From Legionellaceae bacterium (GTDB lineage Bacteria; Pseudomonadota; Gammaproteobacteria; Legionellales; Legionellaceae): 33,878 nucleotides of DNA. This document shows, in pieces, positions 1-8,090 of this stretch (the stretch's first letter is position 1; each line of letters begins with the position of its first letter). The notes beneath the pieces were generated by a model. It ran no database searches and was not told the DNA's origin. It saw nothing but the letters and a program-made list of their open reading frames with translations. The stretch covers positions 1 through 33,878 of the forward strand of contig JARGPO010000076.1 in NCBI GenBank assembly GCA_029213075.1. The letters are read 5' to 3'. The translations under genes were made by a program, and so were the position numbers.

Positions 1-143
1 ATAAATTTAAAGCTGGCGTGGTCAGTGCTATAGAGGAGGATAATAAATCAACATAAATAATTAAAAAATTTTACCCAAGGGGGATCAATTTTAAGTTAGT
101 GATCTTATACTAGGGGGATCAATTTTAAATTGGTGTTGACACA
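1..143 (+). mobile_element. Probable end of an IS21-like insertion sequence (partial)
   Basis: Two 23-bp near-identical direct copies of AGGGGGATCAATTTTAA(G/A)TT(A/G)GT lie at 78-100 and 112-134. They are followed at once by TGTTGACACA, ending near 143. Read on the minus strand, this is a tip TGTGTCAACACC followed by repeated AAAATTGATCCCCCT blocks. IS21-family elements often have a TG...CA tip and several repeated subterminal blocks of this kind, from general knowledge of the family. A short plus-strand open frame (3-56, ending ...EEDNKST) may be the tail of its last gene, but I cannot identify it. The rest of the element lies left of the window. No target duplication can be assessed. Confidence 0.45.
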
Positions 144-261
144 CATAAGGAGTTTACGAAAAAATAAATCTAAATGCACCTAAAACCCTTTAGTTTACTA
201 GAGATTTTTTAATGCCGGGAACTGCTGATCTTTTTTCCCTGTACCTATTATTACCTCATGA

Positions 262-747
262 TTATTTATTCTTGCTAGGATTTATATATTCCCTACTACT
301 AATCCCGTAACCATTTACTTGAAAAACTGCGCCTTCTTTACCTGTCCAAACAAAATGGTTGAATTTTGGTGGATAAACGGCATAACTTCCAGCAGGCATT
401 CTTTGCCCATTCTTCGTTGTAAAGTTTTCTCCTGAATTTGTGTATAAAACTCCAGACAAAACAACTATGTGCTCCACGGTGACATGATAATGAGGTATCA
501 TTCTAGTGTTTGGCGGCAGAGAAATACGAATTGTAAATGGGTGGTCTAAGTCTAGTTTACCCTCTAAAAGACTAAAGTCTGCTCCTTTTGGCATGTTTGG
601 TAGTTGTTTCCACTTTATGTCTTGAGGCTTAATAATCGTAAATTTAGGGTCAGCAGGATCATAGTAGTTACTAGGCGCATCAGCAAAGGTTATAGATGCA
701 ATTATCGTAAATGATGCTATTAAAGAAACCTTGGAATTGTTATGCAT
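262..747 (-). CDS. Exported single-domain cupin protein
   Basis: 161 residues. The N-terminus has a signal peptide: polar start, hydrophobic stretch about 8-20, probable cleavage after TFA near residue 22. The mature part is one cupin beta-barrel. Motif 1 is P-H-Y-H-V-T-V-E with H86, H88 and E92 followed by G99; motif 2 has H131 in PPKFNHFVW. These four residues form the usual cupin metal site, so a metal-dependent periplasmic or secreted enzyme or binding protein is likely; the substrate cannot be told from sequence. The start is well supported by GGAGG just upstream of the ATG. It stands alone between the IS end and the 166-bp repeat, with no operon partner. Confidence 0.85.
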   Translation of the reverse strand: MHNNSKVSLIASFTIIASITFADAPSNYYDPADPKFTIIKPQDIKWKQLPNMPKGADFSLLEGKLDLDHPFTIRISLPPNTRMIPHYHVTVEHIVVLSGVLYTNSGENFTTKNGQRMPAGSYAVYPPKFNHFVWTGKEGAVFQVNGYGISSREYINPSKNK

Positions 748-852
748 TTGTAACCTCCATATTTAGATATATTTAAGTATAGACGTTTTTAATGTAAACA
801 TTATTGATTCTTGTCATTATCGTATCTTATGGAATGTTATTATACAAACCAG

Positions 853-1018
853 GGCAAACGCATCTTATGATGTAAATTCAATTTAAATGTCTTTAATGCG
901 AGCACTGCGAAGCAAAATAGATCAGCGTTTTAATGAGGAATCGATCTGGTCTTCTTCGCGATGCTCGCAATGACAAATTTTTCAGTGAATAAGTGTTTAA
1001 AGTTAAGATGCGGTTGCC
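853..1018 (+). repeat. 166-bp palindromic dispersed element, copy 1
   Basis: The ends are terminal inverted repeats: GGCAAACGCATCTTA at the left and TAAGATGCGGTTGCC at the right. Inside is a second inverted repeat built from TGCGAGC...GCGAAG on the left and CTTCGCG...GCTCGCAATG on the right, so the whole unit can fold into a long nested hairpin. A second copy of the same length lies at 9953-10118 in opposite orientation. There is no coding capacity, which suggests a MITE-like or REP-like non-autonomous element. Its right end stops 5 bp before the stop codon of the adjacent minus-strand kinase gene, so it may also end or stabilise that transcript. No clear target-site duplication is visible. 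Confidence 0.9.
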
Positions 1019-1023
1019 ATGTT

Positions 1024-2397
1024 CTACAAACCTATTAATGGTGACGGAGAATATGAATATGGTACCGTATTTGAGCGAAGTTTTTTTCCTTGAGGATCAC
1101 TAGACCAAAAAACATCTGGTCCTGAAAATAATTTTAAACCACGTCCTTGCATTTCAACCGCGCAATTTTTATCTGTTATTAACCTTGGATTTTTAATTTC
1201 GGTCTTTCTTTTGGGCGGATATTCTAGGCTATGGTTTTTTTCAATATCAGATAAAGTGTAGAAAAAATTCCTCAATGATGGAATTCTAAGCTCAGGTTTA
1301 CTGAGTGTATAATTCAAAATAACAACAGAAAATATGTTTGACAGATTAGGTGGAATTTCGTCGATATTGTCTTGTATATCTTTAATTAAATTATCCTTAT
1401 AATTAGGAATCCTAAGACTAAATGATGTCAAAATAGAATATAATACAAACCCAAAAGAATAATAATCTGATCTTATTTGACTCTTACCCCGGTAAACCTC
1501 TGGAGCTGTATATCCTATTGAACCTGCGGCATCATAAGCTCTCTTACTTCCTACCTTTGCAGCAAGCCCAAAATCACCAATTTTAACATCCATTTTTTCA
1601 TTAAGCATGATGTTGTCTGGTTTAATATCTCTATGGATGAAGCCCTTACTATGTAAAAATTCTAACCCGCTAATAATTCCTTTTATTATGTGAATACGTA
1701 GTGCCAAAGATAGATAGCTTTTTTGATCTTTTCTTGTCAATAAATTAAACAAATCATATGACATTCTTTCCATAATAATATAAATGTTTTGATTCGGTTC
1801 TATTTTTAATGCAAAAACTGACACAATATTGGGGTGAGATGCTGAACCATGCAACCTAGCTTCATACTCCGCTTCAAAATGATCTTTGTTTTGTATTTTT
1901 TTTATCGCAGCAGGATGACCTTTCCAAGTACAATCAACAACATGGCCAAAATTACCACTTCCTATTATTTCATTCCCAACAATTAAATCATCATCTGATA
2001 TCCCTTGAAAAGTGGCCAATTGATTAATCATCATCAGGTCTTGTTTGGCTGCTAGTTCATTGCCTGTAATCTTATACGCACGATAGCGCAAACGATATGC
2101 TAGCAAAATTTCAGGTTGTAAATTTATCGCGATAGAAAACATTTTAATTGCTTGGATTTGATTGTTTTTTGATTGATATAGTTTACCCATAGAATAAAAA
2201 AATAAAGCATCTTCTGATTCAGCAGCAACGTTTATCATAGGGTTTATTTTAAAAGCGGCTTCATAATCATCTATAGCACTTTGGTCACCTTGGACTGCTT
2301 TTGTTTGTGCCATACCGACAAGAATTTTGGCTTCTCTTACTCGTTGTTCACGTAATATAATCTCTAATTTGTTGAAAATTTCACTAGCATTTCGCAT
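1024..2397 (-). CDS. TPR-containing eukaryote-like Ser/Thr protein kinase, paralogue 1
   Basis: 457 residues from the chosen ATG, which has AAGGA 7 nt upstream. A GTG start at 2454 would add 19 residues but lacks a ribosome site and has no counterpart in the paralogue. Two TPR-like helical repeats (about 29-56 and 63-92) precede a complete kinase domain: glycine loop GSGNFGH (146-152), K166 in AAIKK, HRD at 255-257 in IHRDIKPDN, DFG at 275-277, APE at 298-300. All catalytic residues are present. There is no membrane segment or PASTA domain, unlike housekeeping PknB kinases. The C-terminus carries the FWSSD...KKLRSN signature shared with the next kinase and a flavoprotein. With the neighbouring kinase and phosphatase, a secreted host-directed kinase is the best reading; the targets are unknown. 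Confidence 0.88.
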   Translation of the reverse strand: MRNASEIFNKLEIILREQRVREAKILVGMAQTKAVQGDQSAIDDYEAAFKINPMINVAAESEDALFFYSMGKLYQSKNNQIQAIKMFSIAINLQPEILLAYRLRYRAYKITGNELAAKQDLMMINQLATFQGISDDDLIVGNEIIGSGNFGHVVDCTWKGHPAAIKKIQNKDHFEAEYEARLHGSASHPNIVSVFALKIEPNQNIYIIMERMSYDLFNLLTRKDQKSYLSLALRIHIIKGIISGLEFLHSKGFIHRDIKPDNIMLNEKMDVKIGDFGLAAKVGSKRAYDAAGSIGYTAPEVYRGKSQIRSDYYSFGFVLYSILTSFSLRIPNYKDNLIKDIQDNIDEIPPNLSNIFSVVILNYTLSKPELRIPSLRNFFYTLSDIEKNHSLEYPPKRKTEIKNPRLITDKNCAVEMQGRGLKLFSGPDVFWSSDPQGKKLRSNTVPYSYSPSPLIGL

Positions 2398-2784
2398 ACA
2401 CAAATCCTTGGTTTTATAATTCTTTACGTCATGTATAGGGTGCTCATTAACCACAATTTACATCTATTGGAAATACCTTAAAACAAATTTCATATATACA
2501 TATCAATTCTACGAATTAAGCTTAGATAAAATCGAATAAATGATAAGGGTAATAGTTATAGGAAATCCAAATTATCCAACAACTAGCACTAACATATTGA
2601 TTTAATTATATAAAAAAAATAAAGATAACAAAAGGTGGTGAAATCAAAATAAAATTATTTCTCATCTTATAAGTGAAGAAAAGGCTAATTCGAAGCTTTG
2701 GCAAAAAGAGAGATATGGAAATTTATCTGTGATATTACCAGGAGTTTGTAAATGCATATTCATGAGCCGATTATATTTTTGAAA
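2398..2784. other. Intergenic region between the two kinase genes
   Basis: About 390 bp, strongly AT-rich, with no supported gene. The 2398-2454 part stays in frame with kinase 1 but is better read as its leader, because the ribosome site AAGGA lies at 2405-2409. Kinase 1 must have its promoter here, or depend on read-through from kinase 2. I see no hairpin followed by a T-run and no convincing -35/-10 pair. Confidence 0.5.
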
Positions 2785-4113
2785 TCAAGCTCCAAGTAGT
2801 GGCGAACAACCTTGATAGGGCACAATATTAGATCTCAACCTTTTAGATTCCTCATCATTAGACCAAAAATTTACTGGGCCAGAATGTAATTTCAATCCAC
2901 AGCCCTCCATTTTAACCACACCACCTGTAACTATTAAATTTTTGGATGACTTCTTTTCATTTACTGGCTGACATTGTTGTTCAAAAACGCCCATTTTAAC
3001 GACCAGCTTACCCAATGATGGTTCTCTTTCTTCCGGATTTTTTGCGGTATATTTGGATATTATGTCGGCAAACTCGCTAAGCAAATCAAAAGAAATATTA
3101 TCAATGTTTTTTCGTATATATCCGATCATACGATTCTTTGAATAAGGAAGTCCTGGAAGTGCTGCAATCATAGTAACTAAAAATAATACTCCATAAGAGT
3201 AATAATCTATTTTTAATGTGTGTATATTATAATGTAGTTCAGGAGCAGAATAACCTACAGTACCAGAAATGTTAAAGGGTCGATTATCACCAATTTTATG
3301 AGAAAGGCCAAAGTCACCAATTTTAGCATTCATTTGAGAATCAAGCATAATGTTGTCTGGCTTAATATCCTTATGAATAACCCCCAAGCCATGTAAATAT
3401 TGCAGTGCTTTTGCTACATCTTTTAATATAGATATACGCGTTTTTAAAGATAAAAAACTTTTTTGATCATCTCGCATCAAAATATCACATAAATCGAAGG
3501 ACATACGCTCCATAACAAGATAAATATTATTCATTCGATCTGCACTTGTTGTAAATACCCTTACAATATTAAAATGTGACAAGGATGCCTGCAACCTCAC
3601 TTCATATAAAGCATCATCTATCTCACGACCTTTAATTTTTTTAATTGCTGCAGGTATGTCTTTCCAAAAAGCGTTAGCAACTTCACCAAACTGACCAAAA
3701 CCTATTATTTTATCACCCACAACCAAATCATCTTTTGATGCGCCTCTAAAGATGGCGTGACTATTGATATACTTCAGGTCATTATTAGCTAGTTGATGTT
3801 CGCCTTGCGCACGATAACAGCGATAACGGTCTTGATAGGCAGAAAAAAAATTAGGATTAATATGAATTACAAAAGATAAAAATTTAATTGCATCAACATA
3901 GTTATGTTGCGCGTGATGCAGTTTAGCCATTGCGTAAAAAAATTGCCAGTCATCACTGGTGAAACTCTCACCAAGGTTAGGGTTTAAGCCAATAGCCTGT
4001 TGAAAATCACTGATAGCCTCAGGATTATTTTCAAGAGCTTTTGCTCTTGCTGATAACATTAGGTTTGTGCCGAGAGTTAATCTACTCTCTATTTCTTTTA
4101 TAATGCTCTTCAT
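2785..4113 (-). CDS. TPR-containing eukaryote-like Ser/Thr protein kinase, paralogue 2
   Basis: 442 residues; the ATG has AGAGG upstream at normal spacing. The architecture matches the downstream kinase: TPR-like repeats (about 18-46 and 57-86), then a kinase domain with glycine loop GFGQFGEV (138-145), K158 in AAIKK, DFG at 267-269 and APE at 290-292. The catalytic loop reads IHKDIKPDN (247-249 HKD), so the HRD arginine is lysine, a non-RD form that usually does not need activation-loop phosphorylation. The catalytic Asp and Asn are kept, so it is probably active. The tail again carries GLKL-x-SGP and FWSND...KRLRSN. It is a tandem duplicate that has diverged from its neighbour, about 330-390 bp upstream of it on the same strand. 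No membrane segment is present; a host-directed effector is inferred. Confidence 0.87.
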   Translation of the reverse strand: MKSIIKEIESRLTLGTNLMLSARAKALENNPEAISDFQQAIGLNPNLGESFTSDDWQFFYAMAKLHHAQHNYVDAIKFLSFVIHINPNFFSAYQDRYRCYRAQGEHQLANNDLKYINSHAIFRGASKDDLVVGDKIIGFGQFGEVANAFWKDIPAAIKKIKGREIDDALYEVRLQASLSHFNIVRVFTTSADRMNNIYLVMERMSFDLCDILMRDDQKSFLSLKTRISILKDVAKALQYLHGLGVIHKDIKPDNIMLDSQMNAKIGDFGLSHKIGDNRPFNISGTVGYSAPELHYNIHTLKIDYYSYGVLFLVTMIAALPGLPYSKNRMIGYIRKNIDNISFDLLSEFADIISKYTAKNPEEREPSLGKLVVKMGVFEQQCQPVNEKKSSKNLIVTGGVVKMEGCGLKLHSGPVNFWSNDEESKRLRSNIVPYQGCSPLLGA

Positions 4114-4521
4114 AAATAACCTCTAAGATATTAATCTCTCACACATGAGAATAAAAACTACTTACCACTCAAAATTACAGCATGAATTTTAACACGGCAT
4201 AACTGTGAAAGTAATAATAATATAAAAAATTGTCTGATATTTTAAATAGATATAATTTTTTAGTGTTTTTGCGAACATGGTGTGGCAACTCAGGTTGGTT
4301 TTAATTGGAGTACCAAAATAGGTTGCTTAGCTAATTTTCGTTAAAGACCATTTAAACGAAACAATTTAAGCATGCGTTTACTCTGCTACTTATTCGCCGT
4401 GAGAGAATACTTTGGAACTGTTGGGACTCGTTCTAAAGTACAAGAATAGGCTTTTATTCTGATTTTTTAGTCCTCTTAATTGTGTTTTTTGTTTTGGGTA
4501 CTTATCAAGAGATGGATATGA
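4114..4521. other. Intergenic region between PP2C and kinase 2
   Basis: 408 bp without a supported gene. It should hold the promoter of kinase 2 (minus strand), but I cannot point to boxes. A weak stem AGAATA/TATTCT (4443-4460) is followed by GATTTTTTAG on the plus strand. This has the form of a plus-strand terminator, yet no plus-strand gene leads into it, so its role is unclear. Confidence 0.4.
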
Positions 4522-5982
4522 TTAAGGGGTATGTGATTTATAATTAAAGTTAGCTTCTTCACTATCATGATCCCGGTTATATATTTCCATATTTCTAGTT
4601 ACACTATTTTTTTGTTGATCATAATTTTCTTGGGTTAATCGCAACTGAGTATTTAGTTCACCCACAATATTACCAGCAACAAAATGTGCGGCGGTGTGTC
4701 CACCATGACCGTCATAGATACCAGTCATACCTACAAAATAAAAAGGTCCCTGACGGACAGTTTGTACTGAGATACTTATATTATCCTCAGATCCTTCTTG
4801 CAGTGCTTTTTCTGCTAATAACTTGCTTATATCAAGTTCCTTTATTTCATATAAACTCTTTTTTTCATTTGCAGCAATTGCATTAAGATAGCATCTAAGG
4901 AAATATTCGCAGTTGCTTTTAGTATCTTCCTTTTCTTGCTCATAAACCAAAGGCTCGGTAAATCCATCACATGCTGTAATTAATTGAATCTTGCGAGCCT
5001 TGGGAAATTGATTTAGATCAAAAATATCTATATCAGCATCTGCACATACCCCAGTAATTTTTTTATCACCAATAACACGTGGTGGAGATAAATCTCCTTG
5101 TACTCTTTCATTCTTAACAAACCCACCGGCTTTTATAATGCGTTTCTCTTCGCTTTTATCATTCGGATGACGAATTAGTTTGTTTAGCCTATATACTTCA
5201 AACTCATTACCTTCTTCATACACAATGGCAAACGCTATTGTATCTGAAAGAGTAGCTGTTATTAGAGCATCTCTAGTACATATGGTTGTTGATGCGGTTG
5301 TTCCTGTATAATTACCAGTGCATATTTCATTAAGATTATGATAGGTAGTCCACAATCTTTTTCCTATTTCTTGATTAGTCAATTTATTCAGTTCTGACTC
5401 GTCAATTGGAGCCCAAGTAAGGGCGTCTTCTTGAGTTCTGCGCAAGCCCCGTTTTTCATAGTAACCAAAGCGATATTCTTGATAATCACCTAAAGATAAT
5501 ATTTCATTATAATTTCTGGAAATAATAGTATCAGATGATTTATAGTTTTGTAATTTGCTAGATGAAGAAATACCTTTAATAAAATCCACAAATCCCCTCA
5601 TCCATGCGGATAGATTATCTTCTTCAATAATCATATTCTCAAAGCTTGGGGATATTTCTCCATTATTGCGAAAGTCACTTAATGCATATGCTATTAAATT
5701 TAAGTCAGTTAAAGAAAGCTCGTCTTTTAAATAAAGATATTTTAATAACTCTGCTGATGCCCACTCAATAGGGCTAAATTTATCTTCAGCTATATCATGG
5801 AGTGTGACTAGCCCAAGGATTATATACATAAGTTTATTAGTGCATAATTTGGGCGTATAGTGGTGTATATAAAAATTTGCTATTGCATTTTTTGCTGCAA
5901 TCGAGCATTTAATTCCTAAATCATCTAAGTCATTCAATATATTTATAATTTGGCTTGAAAATTGAGAGTTAATAACTGGCAC
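4522..5982 (-). CDS. PP2C-type Ser/Thr phosphatase with circularly permuted catalytic domain
   Basis: 486 residues from a GTG start; the next in-frame ATG is at codon 52, and the upstream ribosome site is weak. Residues 1-165 are helical and match nothing I recognise. PP2C motifs follow in an unusual order: RRTQEDA (181-187, acidic E185/D186), GTTAS (227-231), a GDSR-like SD (246-247), RVIGD (302-306), the DG metal motif CDGF (338-341) and SEDN (398-401). Only then comes GIYDGHGGHTAAHF (421-434), which in normal PP2C follows the first motif. All metal-binding acidic residues are therefore present, but strand 2 and the following helix have moved to the C-terminus. The reaction would be Mn/Mg-dependent phospho-Ser/Thr hydrolysis. 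Lying upstream of two kinases on the same strand, it may oppose them or act on the same host proteins. Confidence 0.85.
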   Translation of the reverse strand: MPVINSQFSSQIINILNDLDDLGIKCSIAAKNAIANFYIHHYTPKLCTNKLMYIILGLVTLHDIAEDKFSPIEWASAELLKYLYLKDELSLTDLNLIAYALSDFRNNGEISPSFENMIIEEDNLSAWMRGFVDFIKGISSSSKLQNYKSSDTIISRNYNEILSLGDYQEYRFGYYEKRGLRRTQEDALTWAPIDESELNKLTNQEIGKRLWTTYHNLNEICTGNYTGTTASTTICTRDALITATLSDTIAFAIVYEEGNEFEVYRLNKLIRHPNDKSEEKRIIKAGGFVKNERVQGDLSPPRVIGDKKITGVCADADIDIFDLNQFPKARKIQLITACDGFTEPLVYEQEKEDTKSNCEYFLRCYLNAIAANEKKSLYEIKELDISKLLAEKALQEGSEDNISISVQTVRQGPFYFVGMTGIYDGHGGHTAAHFVAGNIVGELNTQLRLTQENYDQQKNSVTRNMEIYNRDHDSEEANFNYKSHTP

Positions 5983-6220
5983 TGTGCTTCTTAAGTTGTT
6001 TTCTAGGGCTCTTATTGTACCTTGAAAGCAAGATCGTGCCTATGTTTTTTTGTGTGTGTGGATATAAACGTCATTACATTAGACAGAATTATCCATAAAA
6101 AAGACAAGAACAGAATAAATATAGTCTATCTTGAAATTTATTAACCATGTGCTAAGCTTAGAATGTTCTTAAAGAAAGCAGTTGGCAGGTATTTTATTCA
6201 GACAGTAAATGGAGTTGAAA

Positions 6221-6442
6221 ATGAAAAAATCAATAATTTTACCTTTAGTAATAATGGGAGTTACTTGTTTAGGTGTAAGCACTGCAACTATTGCAGCCAA
6301 TGGTGAGCATAAAGGAGATGTTAAGGATTTAACTTTAAACTCTGTAAATTTTACGGCTAATCATGAACATGATGAAGATTGTAAGCGTTTTAATTTAAAT
6401 TCTGCTAATGTTGTAGCCAATCATGAACATGATAAATTTTAG
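6221..6442 (+). CDS. Small exported protein of 20-residue His/Asn-rich repeats
   Basis: 73 residues. The start is the ATG preceded by GGAG at 7-nt spacing; an ATG 12 nt earlier lacks a ribosome site. Residues 1-25 form a signal peptide: MKK, hydrophobic core, AxA-like end at TIAA. The mature part is only a tandem repeat. Unit 1 (27-46) starts NGEHKGD, unit 2 (47-66) starts NHEHDED, and a partial unit 3 (67-73) reads NHEHDKF; each full unit contains LNS-x-N-x-x-A. The H-x-H-rich, acidic repeat heads could bind a divalent metal, which is inference. A single Cys lies in unit 2. I know no family for it. It is a lone plus-strand gene, divergent from the PP2C gene. Confidence 0.7.
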   Translation: MKKSIILPLVIMGVTCLGVSTATIAANGEHKGDVKDLTLNSVNFTANHEHDEDCKRFNLNSANVVANHEHDKF

Positions 6443-6544
6443 GAATTCTCGTAAACTCTAACTCTCACAATGCCTCATAAGGATCTTGATGAGAATAGAT
6501 AAATATAATAGTCATCGTCACTTTATGGCTATCCCTAATTTTAT

Positions 6545-6565
6545 TGGCCCGGAACTATCGGGCCA
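6545..6565. terminator. Perfect 7-bp GC-rich hairpin between convergent genes
   Basis: TGGCCCG and CGGGCCA flank a GAACTAT loop in the gap between two convergent genes, so it can act as a bidirectional terminator, although no T-run follows. The stem plus the following CACCTAC matches the right half of the palindrome at 10271-10363 (TGGCCCGAATAAATCGGGCCACGTAG). It is therefore probably a relic or half copy of that dispersed element. Confidence 0.5.
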
Positions 6566-6678
6566 CCTACATCTGAAAATAATAAGATTTAAAGAAGTAG
6601 AATATTGTTAACATAATCCAAAGCAAGGTAGAAAAATCTACTATCAGTTAAATTAGATAAATCTAAACTCTTTACAAG

Positions 6679-7218
6679 TTATAGTGAATTAACCGTTAAA
6701 TTTATGTCGTTAAAATCGTCCCCTTGATTTTTTTTATTTCCAACTGTGTTTTGCTCGGCAAACATGTTCTGAGCGGCAAGCACTGATTTCCCCCTTCTTT
6801 TTGTAGATTTATTCTTAGGTAATGGATCATACTTTCCGATTGAAAATGTAGGGGCAGTTTCTGATTGTATCTCTTTGGTATGCAATACAGGATCTTTGAC
6901 AGAATAAAATGAAAAGATAGGAGTATAATTTTTTATAATTGCAAGTGCATCTTTTCGAAGATAAACGTTTGGTCGATCTCTTTCCATAGAACCTATCCAT
7001 GTTTTATCAAAAAACAAGGTGTTTTGAGATATATGAAAATGTTTTGAGGGTGATGAATCTATAGGAATATCCAATACATAACCAGCTTCAACTTTAGATA
7101 TTATACTTTCTTGACGAGACAGTTTTTTATCTCTAGTAAATTCAAGTAATTGTTTAGCCATTAAAGTAGTCACATCTAATTCTTTTATAAAAAGTTCGTT
7201 GGTAATATTTAATCGCAT
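6679..7218 (-). CDS. Hypothetical protein with basic patch
   Basis: 179 residues; the ATG is preceded by AGGA at usable spacing. I do not recognise a family. There is no signal peptide and no membrane segment. The first two thirds look like a compact mixed alpha/beta fold. The last 45 residues are low in hydrophobics and include a lysine/arginine patch, KNKSTKRRGK (about 135-144), that resembles a monopartite nuclear-localisation sequence. Such patches are common by chance, so the link is weak. It sits inside the island bounded by the 166-bp repeats, between the repeat protein and a divergent hypothetical gene. An effector role is guessed from location only. Confidence 0.65.
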   Translation of the reverse strand: MRLNITNELFIKELDVTTLMAKQLLEFTRDKKLSRQESIISKVEAGYVLDIPIDSSPSKHFHISQNTLFFDKTWIGSMERDRPNVYLRKDALAIIKNYTPIFSFYSVKDPVLHTKEIQSETAPTFSIGKYDPLPKNKSTKRRGKSVLAAQNMFAEQNTVGNKKNQGDDFNDINLTVNSL

Positions 7219-7454
7219 AACTAGATCCTAAAAAAGATACATCGTAATAAAACAGCCCTTAGGGACTAAAAAAAAATCATCATACTTTTTTTTGAATATT
7301 AATACAAGAATATAGGGCACAAGTATCACTGAAGTATGTACATATTTTTTTAGACTCTTTTGAGAGCAAGAACAACAAATAATTAAATCTATCAACTTGG
7401 CATTATAATACTATCACTACTGAGTGACCAATTAATGTATACCTGCTATCCTAG

Positions 7455-8018
7455 GTGTATAACAACAAGATACTCAATCTAGATATGAGAAAATTAGAAG
7501 AGTTAAGAAATGAATTGCTGATGTATTCTGCAGAGATAGGATGTGGATGCATTGTAGATTTTTTTGAATTACATAAATTATGTGATGAAATACTTAATCA
7601 AGGTATTTATTGTGAGTCGTTACTTGATTTTTCAAGTATTGACACTGAGGATTTACGAAGCGAAGAGTGTTACCAGATAGCTATACAATTATTTAAAGAA
7701 TTAGATATTTATATTTATGAAGATGATATCGAAGCACAAAACCATGTGATGCTCTATCATCTAGATCGTATTATCAATAAAAACTTTGATTTATACTCTG
7801 AAATTTTTAGTCTATACATGAAATCTCCAAGAGGATGCTGTAACTTTGAATTTTTTGGGCCACTACGAAATATTTGTTTATATGTGTATGGCTATGCAAA
7901 TGAATATCAATCTTATTTAAAAACAGAAGAGGAAGATAAACAGTTTTCAGAAAGTCTAATGGATGAGGCTAGAATTGCCTATGCTAAACTAAAAGAATCT
8001 TTACCAGATAAAGAGTGA
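7455..8018 (+). CDS. Hypothetical acidic helical protein
   Basis: 187 residues from a GTG start; an ATG at 7485 (codon 11) is an alternative, and neither has a clear ribosome site. The protein is acidic, rich in Leu/Glu/Tyr and almost certainly helical, with an unusual number of cysteines (GCGC near 29-32, GCC near 126). There is no signal peptide or membrane segment and no family I recognise. It lies 72 bp upstream of the CE-clan protease on the same strand, so the two may be co-transcribed. A chaperone or accessory role for that protease would be guesswork. Confidence 0.65.
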   Translation: MYNNKILNLDMRKLEELRNELLMYSAEIGCGCIVDFFELHKLCDEILNQGIYCESLLDFSSIDTEDLRSEECYQIAIQLFKELDIYIYEDDIEAQNHVMLYHLDRIINKNFDLYSEIFSLYMKSPRGCCNFEFFGPLRNICLYVYGYANEYQSYLKTEEEDKQFSESLMDEARIAYAKLKESLPDKE

Positions 8019-8090
8019 ATGGCTGGTCCGGATAGACACATAGTGATAAGTATGTTAGCATCTATATATTATCCTAACTAGGTACTCAAG

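Noticed and set aside
6679-8018. Divergent hypothetical genes as a toxin-antitoxin pair
   Set aside because: They are divergent and over 230 bp apart, with no toxin or antitoxin motif in either protein.
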